64,000 nt of DNA from Bradyrhizobium erythrophlei. GTDB lineage: Bacteria > Pseudomonadota > Alphaproteobacteria > Rhizobiales > Xanthobacteraceae. The notes below the pieces were generated by a model. The model ran no database searches. It saw only the letters and a program-made list of their open reading frames with translations, and was not told the origin of the DNA. The DNA is taken from NCBI GenBank assembly GCA_900129675.1, contig FSRD01000001.1:423501-487500 (forward strand), written 5' to 3'. Position 1 is the stretch's first letter. Each line of letters starts with the position of its first letter. The position numbers were made by a program, and so were the translations under genes. Shown one piece after another: positions 36,643 to 44,912 of the stretch.

Positions 36643-36880
36643 TCTGTCTCCGCCAAAAGTCTCTCGAAAACGGGAATATCTGGGAAATTGGCCGGAGACT
36701 TTTGGGAGATTCTCTCTAAAGTTGCCGCTTTTCGGAGCTTGGAGACTGCCACCGAAAGCGCTGAAAGCCCATAATTTGCAGGCTTTTCGCGCCAAACGCG
36801 CAAGCTATCTTAGGTTGATAGACTGCCTGGCTGCGGCGGGAGGGATCGAACCTCCGAATGGCGGAATCAAAATCCGCCGC
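36643..36880 (-). repeat. tRNA-3'-end-linked repeat, copy D
   Basis: On the minus strand 36880-36828 reads as the 3' half of tRNA-Gln(UUG): GCGGATTTTGATTCCGCC, GGAGGTTCGATCCCTCC, CGCCGCAGCCA. The following ~185 bases carry AGTCTCCGGCC, AGATATTCCCGTTTTCG and AGTCTCC words, like copy A. The 5' half of the tRNA cannot be formed from the bases beyond 36880 (no strand pairing with CGCCGCA), so it is a fragment. It lies just before the first gene of the satellite-like element. Confidence 0.75.
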
Positions 36881-36954
36881 GGTGCAACAGAGCCACCGGC
36901 ACCACGCTGTCGATGACCAAAAGCCCAATGACCTGTGGTGCGCCGACTACATGC

Positions 36955-37110
36955 TCAATGCACAGTTCGCCGACCGCCGAGCCCGCGGGCGACCGCCGCG
37001 TTGATGGCGCGGACGACGATGTCCCAAGTCTCGCGCTCCGAAAGCAATTCGATCTCGCCGTTCGGGTGGACGCGAAAGCCGGCGGGTTGGTCACTCTTCT
37101 GTTTCGACAT
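36955..37110 (-). CDS. Small phage-type protein overlapping the terminase gene
   Basis: 51 residues (MSKQKSDQPAGFRVHPNGEI, then ELLSERETWDIVVRAINAAV). The ATG at 37110 lies inside the end of the small terminase gene with a 20-base overlap, which suggests coupled translation. Composition is that of a genuine protein. No family recognised. Confidence 0.6.
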   Translation of the reverse strand: MSKQKSDQPAGFRVHPNGEIELLSERETWDIVVRAINAAVARGLGGRRTVH

Positions 37111-37621
37111 CTACATCTTCTCCGTGGTGAGGCTCAATGTTCGCAGCCGCAAGACCCGCCGCAGCAGCGCGCGCGGCGAATTCGGGGGAGGCGATTTCTT
37201 CGAGCGCCTCGCGGACTGCGCCGTCGAGGGTCTCGAAAACTTGCTCCTGCCGACACCCCGCCAGCAGGTAGGAAAGTTCCCCCGGCATACTTAAAAGCCG
37301 GTCACGCGTGACCCGAAGGCCGTTCTCGATGAAGCGCTGGATCGGCGCGATCGGCACCAATCTGCCGGCCTCCAGCGCGTCTTGGCGCTCCTCTCTGCGC
37401 CTTTTTGCTGCCACAAGGCGCGTGCGCTCTTCAACGAGCCGACTGCCGTTATCGGCGCGACCTGCAGCCATCTTGCTCAAGTGCCTGATGAACTGCTCGC
37501 GCACTTTGTCGAGATCGTATCGACCGCGCTCGGCCTTGGCGATGGCGCCACGCGCAAGCAATTCGCGAAACCGCTGCGAGCTGATGAAGCAATGGGCCGC
37601 TGCCTGATCAAGACTTGCCAT
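37091..37621 (-). CDS. Phage terminase small subunit (Nu1-like)
   Basis: 176 residues. The N-terminal winged helix (LDQAAAHCFISSQRFRELLA, then GAIAKAERGRYDLDKVREQF) is the Nu1/TerS DNA-recognition fold, followed by a coiled-coil segment (VEERTRLVAAKRRREERQDA) and an acidic tail. In phages it binds pac/cos DNA and hands it to the large subunit. No large subunit, portal or capsid gene is near, so in this element it would redirect a helper phage's packaging (inference). Confidence 0.82.
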   Translation of the reverse strand: MASLDQAAAHCFISSQRFRELLARGAIAKAERGRYDLDKVREQFIRHLSKMAAGRADNGSRLVEERTRLVAAKRRREERQDALEAGRLVPIAPIQRFIENGLRVTRDRLLSMPGELSYLLAGCRQEQVFETLDGAVREALEEIASPEFAARAAAAGLAAANIEPHHGEDVDVETEE

Positions 37622-37753
37622 TTTGTGATGCTCCGAACGTCAAGTTAAACCCCCTAACGAATTGCTATCCCTGCACAACCAGAGCGCGCACGCGGAACCC
37701 GCAGTGCACCGCCGCTGGGAAGGACCCAAGCAGAGACCTTCCCAATCATTTGG

Positions 37754-37972
37754 TTAGTGAACCTCGCTCCAGCGCCGGCGCAGGTAGTCCAGCGTTGCCG
37801 GATAACGGCTCACGAACTCGTCGATCATTTGTTCGAACGAGACGTGGTCCATTTCCCGATTGATCTTGACGACGGTGTCATCGTCACCAGGATCACCTGA
37901 CAACGTAACCTTTCCGTGCTCGGCCATGATGCGGACGGTTCGTTCCAAAACCGCATGCCATTTCTGTTTCAT
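37754..37972 (-). CDS. Small hypothetical protein of the integrated element
   Basis: 72 residues (KWHAVLERTVRIMAEHGKVT, then FVSRYPATLDYLRRRWSEVH). Acidic middle, helical ends, no signal peptide. It lies between TerS and the primase on the same strand. No family recognised. Confidence 0.6.
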   Translation of the reverse strand: MKQKWHAVLERTVRIMAEHGKVTLSGDPGDDDTVVKINREMDHVSFEQMIDEFVSRYPATLDYLRRRWSEVH

Positions 37973-38079
37973 AAGATGCTCCTTACAGTTGGATTTGTTG
38001 ATGACGCTTGGAAGCAGTAGTTGGCGCCGTGTCGGCGGATCGTCGGCCCGTCGGCGCGGACCAGCGTCTTGCCGTGAGC

Positions 38080-38357
38080 GTAACCAGTGTAACCACTGAA
38101 ACCAGTGTCACCACGAGTTGCCAAAACTCCTAGGCACTTCTTCATTGGGTCGTTGTTGTTCGTTTAGTCGTTTTGCTTCCTTTCTAGTTGTTACACTGGT
38201 TACACTAGTTACAGGCTTGCGCTGACGGCGCTTTGCGCGTCACCGGTTGCCCACGGCTAGCGGTGACACCCGGCTGCATACCGGTTACTTTGCCACTCGG
38301 CTTCGCTCTGCGGCTTGCTGCAAGTCGATGACGTCGGCATCTGAGTGGTTACACTGG
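38080..38357. repeat. Repeated GTTACACTGG motifs at the end of the primase gene
   Basis: GTAACCAGTGTAAC at 38080-38093 has its exact reverse complement GTTACACTGGTTAC at 38190-38203; CACTAGTTACAGG follows directly, ACCAGTGTCACC lies at 38101-38112, and GGTTACACTGG recurs at 38347-38357 inside the gene end. 37973-38284 holds no gene. Such clustered sites can be replication or regulator-binding sites. Confidence 0.55.
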
Positions 38358-40553
38358 TCCTCCTTCGGGTGGGCGGCGGCCTTCGCCGCTGCGACAGCAT
38401 CCTGCATCAATTCGTCATCGGTCGGCTCGCGCACATAGAACCAGCGCGGCTTGCTCACCGGCTTTCCCTGTATCGTAATCGTGACCCGGACCTGCTTCTT
38501 CTTCCAACCAAGGCGCTTCAGGCAGCGCGCGACGGTGTTCTTTGCCTTCTGGTCCCATCGGCTCTTGTCCGCGATGTCGAGTGCGTCCTTGAAGATCCGC
38601 TCGATCGTGCCTCGATAGGCAGGGTCGTTCGGCGGCCGGTGAAGCCGGCTTTCAAGGTAATCGCCGATCGGCTCTTCCCAGGCGTCCTCTTGATAGCGTG
38701 CTTCTTGCTCCTGCTTAGCTGTGGCAGCAGCATCGGCATGCTCCTCGGTGAACCACCACGGCACTCCCTTCTCGTACAGGATGCGCGCCTCGGCCCAGAG
38801 CAGGTCGCGGTCGCGCTGCAAACCAGCCAGATCGATCTTCGTGACGCTGGCTGGGAGAAAACGGCGCGCTCCGGTCGGATCCTTGAGATAGTCGTTGGTG
38901 TTGGTTGTCCCCCAGAAAGATGCATTCACGCGGACGTTCAATCACACGCCGGCCGTAGGGCGGCCGGAACCGGTCAACCCGACGGGTAACGAACGCCTTG
39001 ATGTTCGAAACCTCGATGCGGCTCATCGCGTCGAGCTCGCCAATCTCAATTCCCCAGACGCCAGCCACCTGCATTGAGGCATCCTTGGTGCCGAGCTGCT
39101 CGATGTCGTCCGTGAACCACGGGCTGAAGAGCGTCTTGATCGCGGTGGACTTCATCAGGCCCTGCTCACCTTCGAGGATGAGCATGGTGTCTACCTGGCA
39201 GCCAGGATCGAAAATCCGCGCGACGGCGCTGATCATCATCATACGGCCGATCGCTTCAGTGTAGGCCGACTGCCCAGCGCCGAAATAGTGGCTGAGCAGG
39301 GTGGCGAGGCGCTCCTGACCATCCCACTCACATCCGCTGAGAAAATTACGGACCGGATGATAGGTGCGATCTCGCGCGACCAACTCGACCGCTTGCGCAG
39401 TGACCGCCGGCGTGACGGTGATGCGTTCGATAGTCTGTAGCCAGTGCGTTGCCGCGAGATCGTCCTGCTCAGTCCAGGCGCGGCTGCGGAATTCGGCATT
39501 TTCGCCACATTGCTCCCAAGGCGGAACAGCGACAAGCATGATCCGATAGGCGAATTCATCGAACGCCAACACGCCCTGCCAGCAATCTGCGTTGCGCAGG
39601 ACCATGATCGCGTTTGCAAATAGCGGCCGCGGGTTACCCCACTTCGTACAGATCAAGTTGAACCGCCAGCTCGCGCTGCCGGTAGCCGTTTGACCTGCCT
39701 CTGACGCGGCTGCGCGGGTGCTTTCTTTGATGTTCTCTCGCTGTGTGCCTCCCGCGCCGAACACGCCGGCGTCCATCGGCTTGGCCTGACGCGCGAGATC
39801 GGTGAGTTGGTCGACGGTGCCGCCGGTCTTGAACCAGTCCGACACGTCACCTTTGGGCGGCAGCCCAGGCAATTCGACGAGGCGGACGGTTCGAGCAACA
39901 GGCAACAGCTGGGCGGCGACCATGCGCATGTGCTCAGCGCCCACATCGTCGTTGTCCGGCAAGAGGTAGATATCTTTGCTGGCCAAGTACTGGTTGAGAT
40001 CAGGCGACCACTTCTTTGCGCCGCCTGAATTCGTCGTTGCGGTGAAGCCGCGCTTCGTGAGGGCGTCCACGTCCTTCTCGCCCTCGACGATGAACACATC
40101 ATCATGCTCGGCGGCCAGCAATTCAGGCAGGCGATACGGGATCTTTGCCCCCTTCGGGGCACCGTTCACCCAACGTTTGCCGTCCCAGCTTTGCTGCCAG
40201 AAGCGCTTGTCGGCGGTGCGGCGGACCCGGAGGTACGGCGTGCCGTCGGCCTTCTTGTAGAGGTAGTCCGTCATACCGGCGTTCGGTCCGCTCGCCTTTT
40301 GGTCGGCCGGCGTCCACTGCGGCAAACCGAGCTTCTGCCGAATCCAGTCTTTGCATTCGATGCCAGCGTCGCCGGCGTGGCTGTACACCAGGAAGCCGTC
40401 CGGCGCCGTCGGGTCGATTTTGATGGAGAGCGACTTGTCCTTTGCGCTGTGGCCGGGACCGGGCACGTTACACGCGTCACGGCCGGTGACCTGGCCGCCG
40501 AGCGCGGCGACAATCTGCTCAACGCTGAACGGGAAGTGCGTGTGAACGTTCAC
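38285..40553 (-). pseudogene. VapE-type primase-helicase, one frameshift
   Basis: Starts at a GTG (40553) that overlaps the upstream stop as GTGA. Residues ~1-60 are a lead domain; a Toprim domain follows (VFIVEGEKDVDAL and IYLLPDNDDVGAEHM), giving primase character; then the VirE/VapE helicase with P-loop LILEGEQGLMKST and GIEIGELDAMSR. The frame breaks at the five-C run 38909-38913 (extra base) inside the family motif ECIFLGTTNTNDYLKD, and resumes in the frame that ends at 38285 with a basic DNA-binding-like tail. Without the extra base it is ~755 residues. Proteins of this kind replicate phage satellites and phage-plasmids. Confidence 0.8.
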
Positions 40554-40867
40554 GACTGCGTCCCCGATTGCTCGCGATCACGCATCAGGATCGCGTTGCG
40601 CTCGGCCCGGCCGCGGGCGCATTCCTCGCGACGCTTCGCTTCAGCCTCGACGGTGTAGGCCGACCGACGAAGCTCGACCGCGATCTGGCGGATGGCCGCG
40701 ATGCTCTGGGCGTCATCAGACCGCGTGCCCGACACCGCGTGCCGCACGACAAACCTGATCTGTCTCAGGATCAGAGAGACGTGGCGCGCAAGATCAATCG
40801 CGGGCGCGCTCCGATGAGCACCACCTTGCAGGCGATGGCCTTCGTAGATATTATTCTTGCTGTCCAT
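40550..40867 (-). CDS. Small hypothetical protein before the primase gene
   Basis: 105 residues from the ATG at 40867, which has GGAGG seven bases upstream; a frame from 40906 is less likely. Helical and basic (ARHVSLILRQIRFVVRHAVS, then EAEAKRREECARGRAERNAI). Stop and next start overlap by four bases, so it is translationally coupled to the primase. Confidence 0.65.
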   Translation of the reverse strand: MDSKNNIYEGHRLQGGAHRSAPAIDLARHVSLILRQIRFVVRHAVSGTRSDDAQSIAAIRQIAVELRRSAYTVEAEAKRREECARGRAERNAILMRDREQSGTQS

Positions 40868-40904
40868 GACGGCCTCCCACGCCGTTCTGGTAAGTGTTCG
40901 AATC

Positions 40905-40938
40905 AAAAGCCGCCCCGGCTAGTCACCGGGGCGGCTTT
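40905..40938 (-). terminator. Rho-independent terminator
   Basis: AAAGCCGCCCCGG and CCGGGGCGGCTTT form a 13-bp perfect stem around a seven-base loop (CTAGTCA). It ends transcription from the HTH gene at 40947-41156 on the minus strand, and is symmetrical enough to work both ways. Confidence 0.9.
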
Positions 40939-40946
40939 CACATGAC

Positions 40947-41156
40947 TCAGGGTTGAAAGAGGCGAGCGCGCTCGCTGTCGGGGATCATCTTGATCCCGCA
41001 ATAGTCGATGGCCTTGAGCTTGCCGCTCTTGATATTGCGCCAGGTCGTGACGCGGCTCGTGCCGGTCAGGCGCGACCATTCCGAAATCCGGTAACCAAGC
41101 CGGACGGGCTTGTTGGATTGTTCCGAGCGGCGCATGCGGTTGTTGATGCGCGTCAC
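40947..41156 (-). CDS. AlpA/excisionase-like HTH protein
   Basis: 69 residues. GYRISEWSRLTGTSRVTTWR and NIKSGKLKAIDYCGIKMIPD form a MerR/AlpA-type winged helix. In phages and satellites such proteins act as excisionase or activator of the integrase and replication genes. A strong terminator follows directly. Confidence 0.75.
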   Translation of the reverse strand: MTRINNRMRRSEQSNKPVRLGYRISEWSRLTGTSRVTTWRNIKSGKLKAIDYCGIKMIPDSERARLFQP

Positions 41157-41248
41157 AGCAACGTTTCCCTCCGTTTAGATCAATAACGGAGGGTGTCGCG
41201 GCTTGCCCTGCATTGGAAGGTTAAGTTGGTGCCGATCTCGGCCGCTAC

Positions 41249-41989
41249 TTAACGCTGGCGCTTTCGCCAATCGAAAACGGTTTGTCGAACAGCGCCGTCA
41301 TCAGGAGGCTCGATGCCACAGGCGAGGTGCAATGATCGGACCGTGTCGATCAGCGGCTGGTGTTCATCAAGGTTTTCAATCTTGAACTCAGTCAATAAGT
41401 CGAGCAGCGGCTCCCAAAGCGACGCCCGCGTCAGCGCCTTGTGACGCTGCTTCCCTGGAGGTTGCCAGAGTACCGCGCGATGAAGTTCCGGGTTGTTCAA
41501 CAGCTTTTCAGCGCCCGCGATGATGAGCATAAGGCTCACATCGAAGGTCGCGTCGTGGTTATACAGGGTCTCCGCAAACGCATCGCGATCTCCGATGGGC
41601 ACCTTCCAGTCGCGATCCTTGATTGGCAACTCCAAAAGGTTCGCCCAGAAAATCGCGAAACGCAGGTCGGCGTGCATGCTTTCTCGGATGCTTTTCCCTG
41701 ACTTGACGATGCGGTTAAGCCGCTTTTCCCTCTCCGTGTCAGTGAGAGTCGGCTCGTACTCCAAGGCTAACCGTAGGCTTTTCACCATATGGTCGACCGC
41801 GACGACGATCCGTCGCCGGTCAGCCGGGCGCTGCTCGCCAAATGCCTTGAGGACATCAGGGACGTGCTCGGGCGCGCGGATGAAAGACGACAGCTTCAGA
41901 TCGCCCAACGTCGGGTCGCGCAAGGCGGCAAGCCAGTCAGGGATTTCTTTGTTGGGCTGGTCGATCATCCCGCGATGATGCGTCTTCAT
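41249..41989 (-). CDS. Unknown 246-residue protein of the integrated element
   Basis: Soluble and mainly helical (PDWLAALRDPTLGDLKLSSF, then REKRLNRIVKSGKSIRESMH). No signal peptide or known motif. Its ATG lies next to the iteron block at 42045-42166, so it may be an initiator or regulator that binds there (guess). An alternative start is at 41968. Confidence 0.6.
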   Translation of the reverse strand: MKTHHRGMIDQPNKEIPDWLAALRDPTLGDLKLSSFIRAPEHVPDVLKAFGEQRPADRRRIVVAVDHMVKSLRLALEYEPTLTDTEREKRLNRIVKSGKSIRESMHADLRFAIFWANLLELPIKDRDWKVPIGDRDAFAETLYNHDATFDVSLMLIIAGAEKLLNNPELHRAVLWQPPGKQRHKALTRASLWEPLLDLLTEFKIENLDEHQPLIDTVRSLHLACGIEPPDDGAVRQTVFDWRKRQR

Positions 41990-42044
41990 GCGGCAAGACG
42001 CAACAGGGAGAAACGACTAGCGACGTTGGCTCGAAGCCAGCGAT

Positions 42045-42166
42045 ATTGGTTAGCCGCTAATAAAGTTGGTTAGTCGCTAACGTTAGGCGCTAACAACGTC
42101 GGTTGGTCGCTAACGTTACGCGCTGACAACGTTGGTTGGTCGCGAACAACGTGGTTAGGCGTTAAC
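42045..42166. repeat. Iteron block in a divergent intergenic region
   Basis: Two 33-base units, 42065-42097 and 42098-42130, both of the form GTTGGTTAGTCGCTAACGTT + AGGCGCTAACAAC with a few changes. Shorter units lie on either side at 42045-42064, 42131-42150 and 42151-42166. Each unit contains inverted half-sites (GGTTAG ... CTAAC). It sits between divergent genes and would suit an origin or an operator region. Confidence 0.75.
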
Positions 42167-42241
42167 CCGCCAGGTGATTTTCTAACCAACTTAACGTTCA
42201 GGCGGGCGCACCTCCCGGTCTACAACGATCCACAGCAATCC

Positions 42242-42511
42242 ATGCTGATTAAAGAGAGACGCAGTTTGGCGGACAAGCCCAAACGGACCACGAGCGACAA
42301 CACGAGCGCTGACCGGGAGCGGTCTGAAGTGCCTCGCGCTGCGTACTCGATCCCGGAATTCTGCGAGGCGCATCGCATCTGCGAAGCCTTCTATTACAAG
42401 CTTCGCGCCGCCGGGCTCGGCCCGCGCGAGATGCGCACGCTGCGCAAGGTCACGATCTCCATCGAAGCGGCGGAGGAGTGGCGGCGCGCGCGCGAGACTG
42501 CGGCGAGGTAA
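42242..42511 (+). CDS. Small HTH protein
   Basis: 89 residues; polar N-terminus, then a helix-turn-helix of AlpA/excisionase kind (YSIPEFCEAHRICEAFYYKL, then VTISIEAAEEWRRARETA). First gene of the rightward unit beyond the iterons. Probably a regulator of the element. Confidence 0.7.
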   Translation: MLIKERRSLADKPKRTTSDNTSADRERSEVPRAAYSIPEFCEAHRICEAFYYKLRAAGLGPREMRTLRKVTISIEAAEEWRRARETAAR

Positions 42512-42606
42512 GCAATATTTCCGCCGAATCGACGATGCGCTGCCCGGCGACAGGCCGAACCTGTTTCTGATCTGCCGCAAGATCATCACCACTGGAGTTT
42601 GAAAAG

Positions 42607-43305
42607 ATGCCCATCTCCAATGTTGTCGAGTTGAAACAAGTCGTTTCGCGATGCGAGACAGCGCCGCTCAGGGACGTTGCGAAGGCGATCCACATCAAGC
42701 TGAACCTTGCTGATCAGAATGACAACGAGGCGCGCAATCATCGCCGCGAGGCGGGCGAAATGCTCGTCACGTTGCGCAAGCGCGTCGAAGCTGATGGTCA
42801 GGATTGGTGGAAGTTCGCGAAGGACTATTTCGACCGCACGCGTAAAGAGCTTGAAAAGCTCATGTATGTGCCCGCGAGCAAGGTCGCGAAGGCGGCGATT
42901 GAAGCCAATCCGCAAAAGTCTAATCGCGCTATTGCGGCAGAGACTGGCGTCAGCAAGGACACCATTCGACGCGCTCGCGAAGCAACTGGCGCAAATGCGC
43001 CAGTTGAAAAGCGCGTCGGCAAAGACGGCAAGGCTCGCAAGATGCCCGAGCACGAACAACCCGCGAAGGCCGCGCAGCCTGTTGCCGAGCCGCGCGAGCC
43101 GCCGAAGATCGACATGAACGTCATCAAGCAGGCGGGCGCCTTCCACACTGAGCTGACGAAGTACACCCAAGAATTCTGCGCGCGCGTGAAGTCATGGCAC
43201 GCCACAAACAAGATCGATGAAGAGAGCCACTACTGCGTCGTGCAGGCGCTGGAGATGGCGTCGATGCGACTGCAGCAGGCGGCCCAGGACATCGATGATC
43301 GCTGA
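42607..43305 (+). CDS. Phage-type DNA-binding protein with HTH
   Basis: 232 residues; GGAG lies ten bases before the ATG. A helical N-terminus (LADQNDNEARNHRREAGEML) precedes an HTH at about 100-122 (SNRAIAAETGVSKDTIRRAR), then a Lys/Pro-rich linker and a helical C-terminal domain. Proteins of this layout occur in rhizobial prophages; function is unknown, possibly regulation or partition. Confidence 0.7.
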   Translation: MPISNVVELKQVVSRCETAPLRDVAKAIHIKLNLADQNDNEARNHRREAGEMLVTLRKRVEADGQDWWKFAKDYFDRTRKELEKLMYVPASKVAKAAIEANPQKSNRAIAAETGVSKDTIRRAREATGANAPVEKRVGKDGKARKMPEHEQPAKAAQPVAEPREPPKIDMNVIKQAGAFHTELTKYTQEFCARVKSWHATNKIDEESHYCVVQALEMASMRLQQAAQDIDDR

Positions 43306-43440
43306 GCAAATCGCAAATCACTCCGTAATCCGCTCCGAGCCACCGCTAGACTAGGAGCGGGTTTTGAATTTGATGTCAGACGATGAACCGAACGGATGAC
43401 AGCCCAACCGCGCGCAGCGCCTCGGTCAAAGCACTGAAGG

Positions 43441-44640
43441 TCACGACGCCAGCCGCGCAAGCGGAACGACCTCTGCCGAGGATGGCATCGCCCCAAAATC
43501 GAGCAACGTCGCGCGCGTCAGCGCCTCGCTCGGATCGCCTATAATAAACCGCGAGTAGTTTCGCTCAATCATTGCAACCGACGTGTCATGGTGCGCGGCG
43601 ACCACGCGCGTCGGCACCCCCTTGAGCAATTGGCGAACAATCGAGCTGTGGCGCAACCCGTAGGGCGTCACCTCCGGCCCCAGCTGGAGACGTTCGACCA
43701 CTGGGCTGAAGAGCGTGGCCAAATTCCACATCTTGTCGAACAGCGGCGCATGCGCAGCTCGGCCTTTCGCCTGTTGCCGCAGCGCCTTGGCCAAGCGCGG
43801 AGAGATCGGCAACGGGCGATATTCGACCTTCCGGTTCTTGCCTTTGCGGCTGGTCGGCATCATCAAGCGCGGGGCGGTCAGATGATCTTGCAGATCGTGC
43901 GGCGTCAGCTTGAACAGCTGGCTTTCGCGCGCGCCGGTCTCGGCTAACACATCGATCAGCAGGCCGAAGTCACGATCTTCATCATACGATCCGCTCACCA
44001 GAGCAGTCACCGTGTGATCGGGCAGGATGACGTTGCGCGCGACCTCGCTGTCGGGCAGTTTCTTCAATCCGTTCTTCCAGGCGGCCGTGTTGGTTACGCG
44101 CTTGTCGTTGCGGGCGGCGAGAGCGAGCGCCGCTTTGAGCGCGCGGCCAATGCGATCCGCAGACGACGGCTTTAGCCCCTTCTTGACCAGACCGGCGCGC
44201 CAGTCTCGCAGCTCACGCTCAGTGAGCAGCGCGACCGCCTTGCTCTGCAAGGTGTCGGTCAGATGCAGGCGGAGCTGGGTCGCATTATATTTGCGTCCAC
44301 CGCGTGTTTCGAGGTCGGTCTCATAGGCGTCCACGGTTTCGGCTACACTGATCGGCTGTTCGCTGTTGCCTTCGCCAGCACGCGCCAGCGTCTTGGCATG
44401 ATCCAATGCCTGCCAATACGTCATTACGCTTTCGCCGTTCGCGTCCTCGTGGTCGTCGGCGATACTGAATCTCTTGAGCCAACCATTGCACTTCACCGAC
44501 CACGTGCCGGGGCCAGCGTTGCGGCGATAGGCGAGAAAGATGCCGGGCGCGATCAGAACTGCGTAGGGCTTCTTACGTGTCGCGAGCTTCAAGCGTGCAG
44601 TACGGTTTTCCAGAAATGCAGAACGTGTTCGGCGGGCCAT
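43441..44640 (-). CDS. Tyrosine recombinase (phage-type integrase)
   Basis: 399 residues from the ATG at 44640 (GAGGGA upstream); a frame from 44691 adds residues without character. SAM-like core-binding part at about 100-185, catalytic domain after it with ETGARESQLFKL (first Arg), TPYGLRHSSIVRQLL (His-x-x-Arg), AAHHDTSVAMIERNYSRFI (His and nucleophile Tyr). The frame is intact. It marks the right end of the satellite-like element; no matching attachment repeat could be found by eye at both ends. Confidence 0.92.
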   Translation of the reverse strand: MARRTRSAFLENRTARLKLATRKKPYAVLIAPGIFLAYRRNAGPGTWSVKCNGWLKRFSIADDHEDANGESVMTYWQALDHAKTLARAGEGNSEQPISVAETVDAYETDLETRGGRKYNATQLRLHLTDTLQSKAVALLTERELRDWRAGLVKKGLKPSSADRIGRALKAALALAARNDKRVTNTAAWKNGLKKLPDSEVARNVILPDHTVTALVSGSYDEDRDFGLLIDVLAETGARESQLFKLTPHDLQDHLTAPRLMMPTSRKGKNRKVEYRPLPISPRLAKALRQQAKGRAAHAPLFDKMWNLATLFSPVVERLQLGPEVTPYGLRHSSIVRQLLKGVPTRVVAAHHDTSVAMIERNYSRFIIGDPSEALTRATLLDFGAMPSSAEVVPLARLAS

Positions 44641-44772
44641 AGTGTCCCTCAAAATGTCCCCAAAATGGGGGTGGAGGAGTATGGAGCCCACTGTAGCACG
44701 ATGGACATAAAATAAGCAATTACAATTACTTAGTGGAGTTGCATAGACCCCTATAGACCGCTATGGAGTGGA

Positions 44773-44904
44773 CCTTCTCCCCTTGTGGGAGAAGGTGATC
44801 CTCGCGAAGCGAGGATCGGATGAGGGGTCTCTATCCGCGGAGACAGACCCCTCACCCACGAGATGCTTCGTATCTCGCCACCCTCTCCCGCAAAGGGAGA
44901 GGGA
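44773..44904. repeat. Dispersed palindromic repeat (CTTCTCCCCTTGTGGGAGAAG family), copy 1
   Basis: A long imperfect palindrome with CTTCTCCCCTTGTGGGAGAA, GGATGAGGGGTCT, CAGACCCCTCACC and CCCTCTCCCGCAAAGGGAGA. A second copy is at 54664-54809. This is one of the commonest intergenic repeats in the Bradyrhizobium group. 44641-44912 contains no gene. Confidence 0.85.
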
Positions 44905-44912
44905 AGTAAGAC

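Noticed and set aside
36828-36910. A complete tRNA-Gln gene on the minus strand
   Set aside because: Anticodon arm, T arm and acceptor 3' strand are present, but the 5' acceptor strand and D arm cannot be formed; it is a 3' fragment.
42045-42166. CRISPR array
   Set aside because: The 33-base units are contiguous with no unique spacers, and no cas genes are in the window.
36828-44760. Attachment-site pair for the satellite-like element formed by the tRNA-Gln fragment and a second copy beyond the integrase
   Set aside because: I found no matching repeat near 44640-44760, and no intact tRNA there, so the borders remain unresolved.
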